Origin: Serpula lacrymans var. lacrymans S7.9
Taxonomy: Eukaryota; Basidiomycota; Agaricomycetes; Boletales; Serpulaceae
Direction of reading: 5' to 3'
Assembly: GCF_000218685.1 (NCBI RefSeq)
Contig: NW_006763294.1
Coordinates: forward strand, 1,343,712 to 1,407,711
DNA: 64,000 bases
This document shows, piece by piece, positions 1 to 14,485 of the stretch (positions are counted from its first letter, which is position 1; every line of letters starts with the position of its first letter). The position numbers and the translations under genes are program-made. A model generated the notes under the pieces. It was given only the letters and a program-made list of their open reading frames with translations. It did no database searches and was not told the origin of the DNA.

Positions 1-304
1 CTGGGAGGTCTGCATATCTTTCCAAGGCTCCCAGAGCATCTGTATGTCTAATTCTAGGTCAGATGTCAATTTATGCATAATTGCAAACATACTGTAAGAT
101 CTCTTAGATATATCCTGCCAACCATGGTGTCCAATCAAGCCTTCTTATGCTTGGGAACAATTTCCATCACTACAGCAAGCCTCCATGAGCAAATTCTCCC
201 CCAGAAATTGAACAAACATATGTTTATATGTCGTAAAAACATAACATTGGATTTTACAATCTCTTCCCAATATGAATTGATCCTATATCAAAGAGATTAC
301 TGAT

Positions 305-455
305 CTAAATAAACACAAAGACTCAGTGTTCTGGGGAACAACTCATGTATTGAAGTAAGTACCTAAATAAACACAAAGACTAGGAAGTCTGATAAGCTAG
401 GTACATTTGGTAGAAATTAAGTAAATATCTTGCCTCAGTGTTCTGGGGAACAACT
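305..455. repeat. Two-part direct repeat, split in the second copy
   Basis: The block ctaaataaacacaaagact occurs at about 305-323 and again at 363-381. The block ctcagtgttctggggaacaa follows directly in the first copy (about 322-343). In the second copy it is separated from the first block by about 52 bases (it resumes near 434). This looks like a duplication followed by an insertion or deletion; no function is visible. Confidence 0.7.
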
Positions 456-725
456 GAGGTGATTACATCGCAACAGCTTGCTATATGTAGGTGAACAGAA
501 GCATAATTTTTCTGATGATGGTATATTGGGTGCACGGGCCACCCTATCTTTCTTACTTTCCTTTTACAGCCTTTGTCAATGCTTGTCCTGTTATCCGCTA
601 TGTCCAACACTATATTCAATGAGAATAGTAGTTAGTATGTTAGCTCCACATGCTTTACATATGTTTTGGGTGGTAGTGCGGAAATTTACCATAAAAGGAT
701 AATACATTTTCTTATTTGGGAGACT

Positions 726-871
726 CTTCTTTGATGTAATGATAGGGAGGCTCACAGTGAGGTTATGATAGCACAGAAGTTTACTGTAAATGGATGATTT
801 ATATCCATATTTAGGACATTCTTCTAGAATATTCTTTTGATGTATTGATGGGGAGGCCCACAATGAGGTTT
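726..871. repeat. Degenerate tandem duplication, about 108-bp period
   Basis: A stretch reading roughly ttgatgtaatgataggg plus aggctcacagtgaggtt (about 729-764) recurs with several substitutions at about 836-871. Flanking text is also loosely similar, so this is a diverged duplication of about 108 bp. No coding potential is evident. Confidence 0.55.
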
Positions 872-1909
872 GAAAGAGGCTCCCACAGAGGCTCTCAAAG
901 AGTGTATGAGCATACAAATAGTACAAAAGAGGCTTTCAGGGAGTGCACAAGGAGTTTCAATATTTTAGAAATTATAGATTAAACCTCTGAAGAGGCTTTT
1001 GTCACTGATTTTGGCTATATGTCAAGTATAGTAATCCAATTGCTACTGGGGGGATGGTGGGTCTCTGAGACCTATTTCTCACGACATAAAAACTACATCT
1101 GAAAGACCCTGAGAGCCTCCTCAAAGTTCTGCCTAAGGTGGAAAAATGGTGGTATCAACAATACCAGCAGTCGAACTCGAGATATTGGTGTCACTGTGAT
1201 GGTTGCTGTCGGTGGTGAGCTGGTCAAATACCTCAGGCTCAGTAGGCACTGGCGGGCGAGATAGAGGTGAGAAGAACGTGGCTGATTGAGGTCTTCGCGT
1301 CAGAAACCAGAAGGAAAAGACTTGGGTCTCCGTTGGAATCGCAGCAACAGGGTGGCAGAGACGTTGGACAATGAGAAAGAGACAACAACATCGTGACAGG
1401 CAATTTCATGTAAACAAGGATGGCGCATGAATCCTAGGCTTAGCAAAATACAGTGAGATACTAGTGCGTAGTTATTAAATACCATGCAAACTTCTTTGGA
1501 TAGTTGCGTATGCCGTGACTATAGCCCTGGGTACGAGAGCCGCCTGTGTGCAAACGCCTAAATTTCCTTTCTAGGGACTAACACTGCAATACTAGTAGGG
1601 TCATCGCACATAATTCGAGGGGTTTAGAGTCTGCTATCCTAGTGCACATTCGATTCCCACTCTCAAGTCAGCAGCACTAAGTTGAAACACATCGCAAACA
1701 TCCAAATCATCCACTGGCAATCAATAACATAACATACTATTCAGGTCGCAAGACCGCCAACAGGCAACAAATCCACTGACTACTCATACAACACAGCGCG
1801 AAGTAGGGACGAAGGGAAGCATATATCGTACTAGCACATTTAAAAACCCAAAAACCCAAAAACCCAAAAAACTTTGAAACCGCCAAGACGGCGGCGGCGA
1901 CGCGTTCGC

Positions 1910-4860
1910 CTAGTAAAAGCGTTTGCCGTCACCACCGATGGCGACACTGTAGACAGGCTTCGAGTACGTGCCATCCTCATATCTACCCGGAGCTTTGATT
2001 TCCTGTATAGGGTGCGCCTTTCCAAGGATCGTATCACCCTTGGCAGCAGGATGGTGCCATCCTGCCAATGCTTTCTTGTTGGACCTCAAATTAGGATAGT
2101 CGGGTCCGATGACCAATGGATATTCAAGAGACTCGGGGCTACACTTTTGAGCTCTGTCAGTTGACGCCAAGGCGCTAAGGATCATTGTGTTAAAAGAAGC
2201 TCGTTGCTTTAGAAAATAAACCTAGATGACTTACGAAGCGCCTCCAAGGTCGATCCTAAGGACACCCTGAAGTGAGGTATTAGAATCTGCCGGGATACTT
2301 GTACCAGTGCCTTGCCACCAGTAGAAAGTGACGGTCATCGGGTATGGTCCCTGTACACCTGTAAATTTGACCCCAACAACCTAAAAAGACAAAATCAACG
2401 ATGTAAGACGAGAGAGAATGAAATATTCACACCTGATTCGCATTGGTGATAGGAGTCTTTCCAATGTTTAAGTTCAGATTACCTGGGTGAACACAACATT
2501 TTAAGATAAAAGATACTAAAGCAGTTTGGGAAGCTCGTACCCGTGGCAGACATAGCAATAAATCCCCCAACAGGCATGTTTGTACAAGCAAACTCTAGAT
2601 GCCACCTAGTGGTCGTAGGGAATTCAGCTACCATCAAGGATACCAGTCAAGGTGAGAATACGGATATAACCTTGAATCAACAGATTTACAAACCAGGAAC
2701 AGTTATATTAACCTGCCAATCCTGAGTCGCCGCATCCGGATTGTTCACAAACGCATTGTTCCTGTTTGCAACTGTCGGCGTATTCAAAATCCAGCTCACG
2801 ATATCTGATCCGGTCGAAAGGGCGACTTGATGCGGCCAAAGCGGTTTGTCATCAGGATCGGCAGCCCAAAGCCTCGCTTCGCCTATGAGGCAGTAGTGAT
2901 CAGAGCCAAGAGTCTTGGGATCAACAGGATTGAAAAAGTTGAAAGGATTATCAACAGCACAAGGACCAGGTTTTGTAAGGACCAAGTCGCGGATGGCGGC
3001 AACTTTATTGCCATTCACATCCACTTCAGAGATCACATGTTGTCCATAATTTGCCGGATAGATGAGGAGATTATTAGGGATTGCATACAGTGATAGTTCG
3101 ACGTGGGTGGGCTAGTGAAAGGGAGATCAGCAACTGGAATTTGGAAGTTTAGTCAAAACAAGTACAATGGTCGTGTTTCCCCTCAAATAGATATAGTTGG
3201 CGGACTGGGATACAAAAGATGACTTGGTACCACGGTTGGTAGAAATATCGATGTCGTAGTTTTGAGGAGAAAAATCAATATCGTAGTCCCCATCAGGTGT
3301 GGTGCCGTATGGCTGTACGTCTGCAAAAAAGTAAGTTTCGGTATACTCACAAACGATCACTTGAAAAGAAAAGTTTACTCACCTGGAGATATCCAAAGGG
3401 GACCAGTTCGAGGGATAACGTTCGTATCGCCAACTGAAAAGATGGGAATTCAGGTTTCCGTTTGGAGGAGTATAAAGTTATACATACTATCGGCACGGAA
3501 GTAGAACCCTTCTACGGTACTTCCAGCCTGTTTGGTTTTGACGAGACTCCTCGCCAGTCGGATGGATTCGTCAAAGAGCAGATGTTCAGCTCCAAGGACT
3601 GTAGCAACCTCAATTTTGCCAAGCTTCTGGATAACATTGGCCACGAGAGAAACAGAAGCGTAATTGGGGAGTACAACAGTTGGATCCGTCTTCACAATTT
3701 GAATGGTGATAAGGCTGTCGTATTCGCCTGTGATGCTTAAACTAGTCCCGACTCGTTGCCCATTGATGATGGGTGTGCTGGACATGGTCAACCTGGAATC
3801 TGAAGAATACATGGATGCTTCCAAGCCGTTAGGAATACCAATCGACTAGAAATAATTGGTGAGGACTCGGATCTCGTGTATTTAACGGCATTTGCAGATA
3901 ACCGACCTCAATATCGAGCTCAAGCCTGACCGGAACACCAGAATCGTCGAAGAAACGAAGGCGGGTAGACCACTGTAATGGCACTGCAATGTCAGTGACT
4001 ATAATAGGGATTTAAAGGTGAACACATACACTATAAACATCGAAGACAGGATCGGCAATTCTAGCATTCAGGAAGGCGAATGTGGTCGGGCTACCAACTG
4101 AGGAAAGAAGCTGTTTGGGATTCTTCGCATCCGGGAGTTTGGTGAATGAGTTGTCTCCACTGTAGACAAGGAGAGCATCATGACGAGCCCCCCTGTTCTC
4201 CGGTTTGAAAACATCATTCTTGAGGGAAGCCGTCACTACGAACAGTATGCCTTAAGTTTCAGTCAATTTAAAAGTTGATGAAATTTACCGCCAGGGAGGG
4301 CTAGGTCCCCGTCAGATACGGAGCCGGGAGAGTATTCCAATTTAATTGCTTTCTTGCCGACGTTCGTCGCATCCTTGAGGACTTGAGGCCAAAGGATGAG
4401 CTCGTTTGCAACTTTCAAAACGGTAAAACTGTTAGAGGCTGCTTTGGCAGTATTGGAGGCGCGGCCACGAAGATAAATGTAATTTTCTTCCTCCGGGACA
4501 ACGGTCTGGGCTATAAAATCCGTGTATGTCTCCGTTAATCTGTCAAGTGATTTGATCTGAAAAACATGATCATCGTCAGAAATATGAATCCACGTTATAG
4601 CACTACATACCTTGGTCTGATAAAGAGGAAGGATGTCGGGAGACTAGTTCCAATACAATGTAAGCCACGAACACAACTTGGTACTTCGACAAAAGTGCAT
4701 ACAAAGGCAAATAGGTTGTTTCGGTCCTCTGGGTGTTCGGAATCATAGTTGAGAGAGCTATGAGAAATGTGCATCAAAGGAGATCAGCAAAAGCTGCAAA
4801 AATGTAGAAGGGATAGTGAAGAGCGTACTCTCGCAAGTAAATAAAGTTCTGAGAAGACAT
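1910..4860 (-). CDS. Multi-exon protein of unknown function, about 727 aa
   Basis: I do not recognise this family. A continuous protein of about 727 residues can be threaded through about 13 exons with GT-AG introns of about 50-65 bp. It starts with MSSQNFIYLRD at 4860 and stops at 1910-1912. A short phrase recurs three times, NFIYLRD near residue 5, NYIYLRG near residue 80 and again near residue 400, suggesting a duplicated domain or matching beta strands. The protein is rich in beta-prone Thr, Val and Ile and in Asn-Pro turns. I see no signal peptide, membrane segment or catalytic motif, so it is probably soluble. The C-terminal exon carries a Pro-Gly-Arg-Tyr-rich tail ending GGDGKRFY. The long open frame across many introns argues for a functional gene. 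Individual exon edges, especially around 3960-4020, are inferred. Confidence 0.72.
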
Positions 4861-5876
4861 GTTGATATCTTAGTTCTTGGCGCAAGTGCTTTGGAGTAAG
4901 TACTGGTTCTGAAGGAAGATGGATGGAAACATGAGACTCTCGAGTTAGCTTTATACTGCGCCATGAAATCCGACATTCGCGTTTTCAAGTAAGCATAGCA
5001 GAGACAAAAACATACATGTTTATTGTATAATGGAACTTGTCATAGATGAAACAGGTCCAGGTCCCTTGTACTCACCTGACAGCCACCTCCATACCGCTCT
5101 CCCCACATTTCCTAGGGAGACTTTCTTTCGCGCTACAAACGTTGATGAGAGTTGAATGGACATTCAGATCCACAATAGTGGTATGGTAGTGGCGGTTGTC
5201 CACTCATCCGCCATGCTCGGCTTGACAGGGGCTAATTTACGGTATGTACCTGCAGGGGAGTACCCCCGTTATTCTCGGCTAGGCGTCTGTGAATACTTAG
5301 ATTAGAGCCCGTGTCTTCGTTTTACTCACTATCGACTTTTTGTTACGTTGTTCACTGCTGCAAGGCCGTCGACACATGCGTTCTTCAAAGTGTCTACATA
5401 ACTTGACGGATGGCGGAGACGAAGGAAGCATCCAGATACTGCTAACCCTGGTCTAAGTCATGACTGCCAGTATTGCAAAGTCTCCTAATCTGAGTGCCGC
5501 TGTTATCAACCTTGCATTAGTCCAAAGCTTTGAACGTATTTGCAACAATCCGCTCAATGTGGAGCGATTGTGGTTCTTACAGGCCTTATGACCACGGAAT
5601 GAAGATGCAAATCATTTCAAGAATGTTTCATAGAAACCTATCGAAACCTTAAGAATACGTGAATGTTCCTTCTCATTTGTGCAAAGGTACGAACCAGCAT
5701 AACTCGTGTCAAAATGAAGTACTATTACGAAGCATATCAACTCTAAATTACGCTCATGGAGAATGCTAACCTTGACCTGACGAAAACAACGGAGTAAACG
5801 CCACAAGGAACCGCCCGTCTAACTAGCGGCTTCGAATGTCCGCTGAGGATGGAAGTAGATTATCCTACATTCCTAT
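4861..5876. other. Intergenic, no gene seen
   Basis: This lies between the start of the unknown gene and the 3' end of the glycosyltransferase, both on the minus strand, so it must hold the promoter of the former. I found no coding exon, RNA gene or clear TATA box. Confidence 0.5.
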
Positions 5877-7603
5877 TCAAGAATTTGCTAATGAGAGCCT
5901 TTCCACACACAGACGAGCGACGGCCGCGCCGTCAATAGGAATTTTTGTGCCTTGAAAACCTTCTGGATATGCCACCTTAGGGGTATCAGGACTTGTAAAG
6001 GTACTGTGTCAAAGAAGGCGGCTCAAAGATAATTCCATGACAGCAAGTTAATTTGAACATACTGGTCGTTCCAGAATCCGTAATGAGTCATGCCCAGCGC
6101 GCGGGAAGTATACTCGTAGTCATGAGCAAATCCCCCAGGAAAGAAAAACTCCATGACAGTAGTCCGTGGTGAAGGCTTCATCCAAACCAGGGAGGTCAAT
6201 CCATTACCATGAACCCCCATCATTATCTAGGTTCATATCATGAGTTTCCGTAGTCAAGCGACAGAAGAGCCCTTCTGACTCACAGTTGTCCGCGCTGCAA
6301 GCTGTATCTGCTCGGTGCGAGATAGTTTATCCATACTAACGACGTTGACTTCGTAACCGTAAGTATCACGCAGCTTATATAGTTCTTGTACAAGACGATC
6401 GTGATCCTCAGGTATCAACATTCGTCTACCCCACTCTTGGCGAGATATATAAGTGATCACTGGCGTACGCGTCGTAGCGGGACCAGTGTCCCCACTAAGA
6501 CCAGACAATTGAATGACGTTCTTCCGAACTGTGCTCCACCAGTGCACACTTCCTGCCAGTGCAGAAGGTTCTGAGGCAGTCCGTCCCGTACTCTGAAATA
6601 GAGATCCATGCATGGCAGCTGCTCTGTCGGAGAAAACAACACGATCAAAGACGTAGGCCACACCCATCTGAGCACGATCTTGCCAGTCGGAGTTAAACTC
6701 GAGCGCTATTGATGGGAAGACACTGCGGAGTACCCATTGATTCATTAACGCATAGTCTCTCCAGTGGTCTGCATCCGCATGTGAAAACACAATACGTCGC
6801 ATGGCTGGGAGGGAGGTATTGCCCGTCGAAGGCACAGCGGGGTCTAGTGATGAATACGTGCGCCAAAACCCAAAAAACAACTCGGCGGACCAGTGGTAGT
6901 AATGAGTAATACTGGATAGCTATCAGTAATGTGTATTAAGTGTTGTGTCAGGACGTACAATTGTGGTGGATCATTGATAAGCCACTAAACCAGAACATGA
7001 GAATCCTCAAATAGAGAACGTAAAAACGCAAGCGTACAGAAACTCCGTCGATAATTTCAGCCTTGGTACCAAAAAGTGACCTTGCTTCTTTCGAGCTGAT
7101 CACTCTAAGTTCCTTGTCCGTGGGAAGTCGACTGGCAATAGCAGCCGCACCGTTCGCTATTTTCACTGCAGTAGAAGTAATATGGGAACGGTCGGGGACG
7201 CTCGCTGGCTTATCTGTGACGATGTAGACGGTGCCATTGAAGACATACAAATTGTCGAATATTGTCCAACCTAGCTCACGATATAGACGCCAAAGTGTCA
7301 AAAATGAGCTTGACATGACTCTCATGATTTTCGTTGAATGAAGAACAGCGTACCTGGGACATGGGCCAGTACATCTGTCTGAGGAACAGCTCCTTCAGCC
7401 CATGACATTCGACTTCTCAAGAGTTCGGTTGTGAAATCTTCAGTGTTGCTTGCCGAAGATGAAGATTTATCGCCATAGCCGCCCAGAAAGGTGGAACGAG
7501 AACCACCAAGTGTAAAATTCAAGCTAGAAAATGATAGAAGAGCAACAAGTAGTATGATTAAGAGAAATGTTTCTCTGCGAGTTGGTCCTGAACCTGCATG
7601 CAT
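5877..7603 (-). CDS. Glycosyltransferase family 61 (type II membrane protein)
   Basis: This is probably a Golgi glycosyltransferase of the GT61/DUF563 family, which transfers sugars such as xylose or GlcNAc onto glycans; the acceptor cannot be told from sequence. The first in-frame ATG (7603) gives a short cytoplasmic tail, MHAGSGPTRR, then one hydrophobic anchor (about residues 12-30) and a Ser-rich stem. The catalytic part contains the family phrase VHGNGLTSLVWM near 6200 and the paired ELFFGFWR segment near 6870. It ends with a typical YPEGFQGTKIPID tail; stop at 5877. Several introns of about 50 bp are needed. The one at about 6040 restores the C-terminal frame cleanly; the junctions at about 6900-7050 are not fully resolved. 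An upstream GTG frame exists, but the ATG directly before the anchor is the natural start. Confidence 0.82.
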
Positions 7604-8706
7604 GGCAACATAGACTGAGCTCTGGCCGCGCTCGTCCCAGTCTACAGTTGGCAAGTCCGTGCACTTTCTCACACTTTCATTCTTTCCACCATCACCAACG
7701 GGCCTCAGGCGCTACAAAATCTGGTGACAGCGACTATCAAAAGCGCTAAATTCTCAACGATATAAACCAGCAGACACCTCAGAAGAAAAGAGGAGAAATA
7801 TAGCTGTCCAAACCTGATACAGTTCAGACATCCACGCCGGATCCCTACACCTGGTAAAGAAACGGCAAGACAAATGAACACATCGACTCAGGCGAGAGGG
7901 CTTTCCTGGAATCCGATCTTGACTTTTTCAATACCTATGCTCACATTCCGAAAGCGGTCTTCAAGGATGTTCAGCCCATCCTCATTGTTCAAGTAACGAA
8001 TATATGTTCTTTAAACCTTGATTTTACGAACAAGAGGGGCTTCAGACCCTTGCATTACCTTGAATATCGTCATTGAACTCTCAGGTCTCGGTGGTCGTAT
8101 CAAAGTCCCCGAAGTCCCCTCCCATCTTGAATTGCTAAAAAAATGATCATCGTAACACCCTGATGACTGCTCATCCCTGCAGCATGCGCATTTGTTTGAC
8201 CTCGAGTATACCAAATGGATTGTTTCCCTATATCATCGATATGTCATCAGTTTTAGATGCGCCTGTGGTGTGCTGTCAGGTTGACTTGTATGCGTCTTTT
8301 TACACTCTGAAAGTGATCGATATCGTTTATTACTCATGTGTTGTAGTCACATCGGCATATTCTGTATATACGAAGGTCTCAGCTAAGACTGCGAGGTGTT
8401 TTGTTTTGGGCATGTATGCATGCAGCTCTGAAATAGACTGAACAGGCTTCTGCTGTCATACTGCTACATACCAGTTTAGGCAGACTCGGAAGCTCTCCCG
8501 GAAGTTGCGAACAAGAATTCACGCCGACGGTGGTCACCGTTTATGTTTCCAACCATTTGGTATTGCTCACAGCGACGAGCAAGTCTCGCGCCACAACAAC
8601 GCTTACCATTAAATATTGTATGTAAAGGTACGTGCCAGACATCCCACCTTTGCAAACTCATATACGAGACATGTCAATGCTGAAGCGCATACAGTGACGT
8701 AGTGAC
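7604..8706. other. Divergent intergenic region
   Basis: This separates two divergently transcribed genes, the glycosyltransferase (-) and the acyltransferase (+), so it should contain both promoters. Short open frames are present on both strands but none has recognisable features or good splice context. Confidence 0.5.
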
Positions 8707-11700
8707 ATGGTTCTGGCCAAAAGATCAAAGACTTGGGCTAGCAATGATGAATATCCCCAAACGAAGCCTAGTGAGGCCCGTGGTGGTGAGGTGTATGCGA
8801 TCACTAAATTAGAGGAAGTCAAGGAGAAGCTAGAACAGAATTTAAATGAACCAAGTGCACATAGACAGGTGAGTAACGCGCTCGCATTCCGAGTTTTTAC
8901 CAACATTCCATCGCGATATGTTATGTGTATAACGAGTGAACACTTTGCTAGAAACCCTCTCGGCGCTTTTATGTCAGAGCCAGGTTTTGGTTTCCACTGG
9001 GCATTCTCAGTATGTGTCGTACATCTCCCTGGTGTTGTCGTTCTTATTGCATCTGCAGTCGGCGTGATTTTGGGCTTTGTTCTCATCCAACCTGCCGATA
9101 TTCACGACATGCACGCCCAATTACTACTTTATATGGACGAATACGACATCTCACTTACACTCCCGGATATAGACTTGTCGCGTGTGGAGACAGAATGGCA
9201 GCGTCTGCGAAGTAATATACCGGAACTGTGGAAGCTTAATAATGACGGACGAGAGTTTAAAGTAGGGGAAGATATCAAAGCCAGAGGTCTGTCGGCGAAC
9301 TATCCCATAGTCTTGGTGCCAGGCATTGTGTCCACAGTATGTTTTCATATACTTGCACATCGTGCTCAAATTCTCATTCTTCTTAGGGGTTGGAGTCTTG
9401 GTCAACAGCCCCAGAATACCGCACATTTTTTCGCGAGAAGGTGTGGGGTGGGTTCAACATGATTTCTCAAGTAACTTTCAACCGCGACAAATGGATATCT
9501 GCAATGATGCTCGATCCAATCACGGGGCTAGACCCCCCAAATGTTAAAGTAAGAGCAGCAGAGGGCATTGGTGCTGCAAGCAGTTTCATCCAGGGTTTTT
9601 GGATCTGGTGCGTTACAGTTTCCTCGCGACGCTTACTAATGCAGAAACTTGGGATTGTTTAGGTCCAAAATCGTAGAGAATCTTGCTGTTGTGAATTATG
9701 ATACCAACAATCTACATTTGGCCCCTTACGACTGGCGATTATCATACTGGAACCTCGAAGAAAGAGATGGATATTTCTCAAGAATGAAATCGACAATTGA
9801 AGGACTGAAGTAAGTTTCCCAGTAAAGTTCGCATTTGGACCGAGGAAAAATCGGTTCCACTAGAACTGGATTATCAATATGGACTAATTTTGACCTATTT
9901 CAGGAAGCGTCAAAACAAGAAAGTCGTTATTGCTGCACATTCAATGGGAAGCACCGTACGTACTCCTTTAAAGGCTTTTTACTCGCACACTCTGAACATC
10001 TGGACGTATCTTAGGTAATGCTGGTATGAGCATATATATTCTGTCACCGCCAGTACTAATATAAATGACATGTCAAAATTAGTACTTGTACGTATGATCA
10101 TCATCACGTTTTGATTTGCGCATTAACTCGCGTGTTACATAGTTTTAAATGGGTCGAATCCCCTTTGCATGGAGCAGGTGGCCCGAGCTGGGTTGAAGTC
10201 AGTGTATAACGCCTACGGATGCTATTTCCTATTGATCAGCTTTTAGGATCACGTTGAAGCATTCATAACCATAGCGGGTACACACTTAGTAAGATAATCT
10301 TTCTCTACGTGCTGAAACGATGACGGAGCTGAAATGAGTGTATTTCTATCAGGGTGTTGTGAGTTCTCCTATGTTGAAACATTGACGGGTTTAGATCCTT
10401 CCGTTGATGCAACGTGACAGGCGAAAGCTATGGCTGCATTCCTATCAGGTGAGATGAAGGACACCGTGCAGATGAACCCTGCTGGTGCATATGGTACGCA
10501 CTATTCCTATCGGTTGTTATGAAAAGTATTAAAATATAATTACCAGTTCTCGAAAAATTCTTTTCTAGAAAAGAACGTCAGAAACTGTTCCGTAGCTGGG
10601 CAGGCAGTGCTAGTCTATGGATAAAGGCGAGTCCCATTTCTAGCGGCATTGTTTCTATGGAAAACCAGTGCTCACACGGTGACGATTGAACCTATAGGGG
10701 GGAAGAGAGGTGTGGGGAAATCAGACCTGGGCCCCGGACGATGAGCCAAATTCAACCCACACTCATGGTGAACTTATCGCCTTTCGTCAGGCTCTGCTAG
10801 ATATGGATGCGTTTGCTCAAGATTCTAAGAACATGACCGCAGATGAGGCGGGGACGTGGATCATGGAACGCACACCTTCCAGTTTCCAGGTTTGCACTCA
10901 TTGAGCTTGTGAACTAATGTATTGACTCATGGCCATTCAAGAAAATGCTTGGAACTAATTACTCATTTGACATTGAACGAGATGAAGAAGTATTAAAACG
11001 TAATGATATTGATCACACGAAATGGACAAACCCCCTGGAAATCAGGTTCGTCTCGATCCGAAGCCCTTGTGTTAGCTAAGAGCTTTCACAGGTTACCCAA
11101 TGCACCTTCCATGAAATTCTACTGCGTTTATGGCCATGGAAAGGAGACCGAGGTCAGTCGGTTTCTTCCTTTGTAAATTTTCTTAATGCCGCTATAACAG
11201 CTGTCGTCCTTCCCAGAGATCATATTGGTAAGGATGGTAATACGTCGGGACCGTTGACAGCTATCTTGATCTGGATGCTTAGGTATGCCCATGGACCCCA
11301 CGAACAGGACGAAAACTTCGCAGAAGCAGAGTACCCCATGTGCACAGATCCTTCCAACGACAGCTGTAGTACGCCGCAAACGCCCCTTGATATTCCATTG
11401 GCACGGAATAGTTGGATAGATGCAGAGTATACAGATGAGAATGCCATTCCAAAGGTAGTGTGGCCCGAATCATGGCGATCACCCCTAGTTCATCTCATAT
11501 AATTGTTCTAAGGTCCGTAATGGGGTGAATATGGGCGAAGGAGATGGAACAGTCAGTTTACTGAGTCTGGGTGCCATGTGTGTGGAAGGTTGGAAAAGGC
11601 CCAGGTGGAATCCTGCCGGAATCAAGATCACTACTGTTGAGGTGAGCTTTCCAGGTCCCACCGATCAGAATTATTTATCTATCACGCTCTTTTGACAGCT

Positions 11701-11884
11701 GCCTCATCGTCCCGTGTCAAATATCCCACGTGGAGGAGCTAATACCAGCGATCACGTCGACATTCTTGGCTCCACCGGATTGAACGAGATCATCCTGAAA
11801 GTTGCTACGGGAGTCGGGCACGAGATCGAAGACAACTATGTATCTCGCATTAGGGAATATGCCCAACGGATACAGTGGGATTAG
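8707..11884 (+). CDS. Phospholipid:diacylglycerol acyltransferase (PDAT, LRO1-like)
   Basis: This enzyme moves an acyl group from a phospholipid to diacylglycerol to make storage triacylglycerol, acting on the lumenal side of the ER. The start at 8707 gives a charged cytoplasmic N-terminus. After two introns a single hydrophobic anchor follows (FPLGILIGVILGFVLI), then the LCAT-like domain. Visible motifs are PIVLVPGIVST (oxyanion loop region), PYDWRLSYWNLEERDGYF, the nucleophile elbow AAHSMGS (Ser), the acidic residue in GEGDGTVSLLSLG, and the catalytic His in SDHVDILG. About 13 short introns split the gene; the frame is restored at each one I checked. The stop is the TAG at 11882-11884. The estimated length of about 620-650 aa fits fungal PDATs. 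The identity is secure; exon edges in the middle are less so. Confidence 0.93.
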
Positions 11885-12299
11885 CCTTTAGCCATTCCTT
11901 CTAATTCTTCAGATAGTATAACACGATAAAGATAGAGATACAACTCTTTTATGATCGCAAGACGAATGTCCTTACTTTCTAGCACGAGTCGGACGAGTAA
12001 TGCGCACGACTGATACAATGGCTTGTATTTTTTTTATCATTCTTCGGCCCAGTTGGAGACTTAAACCTCGTATTACGTCTAATCCTGGACTCAAAGCAGT
12101 TTCGTTCCTCGATGCGGACATTTCGCAGAACTGACCTTCTGTGATAGCTTTTTAGAAACCCTAGGCTTCTTAGCACGATCGGCATCCTGACTTTGTTTAC
12201 TTTCCCGTTAACCTACTAACTAAATGCCTTCTAGCAAGCAGGACATCGACCACAAAACATCGCACGAGAGTATTACCTTACCTGTGCACGTCGAGTATC
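11885..12299. other. Intergenic between PDAT and halogenase
   Basis: This is the 3' flank of the acyltransferase and the upstream region of the halogenase, both on the plus strand. I saw no gene or clear promoter element. Confidence 0.5.

Positions 12300-14485
<2,186 letters not shown>

Larger units (their letters stand above)
1..1909. other. No supported gene; AT-rich, with degraded repeats
   Basis: No open frame here has recognisable domains, convincing splice signals or conserved motifs. The left half contains short dispersed repeats (listed separately), so it may be decayed transposon or low-constraint intergenic sequence. The last few hundred bases are the 3' flank of the minus-strand gene that ends at 1910. 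Confidence 0.6.
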
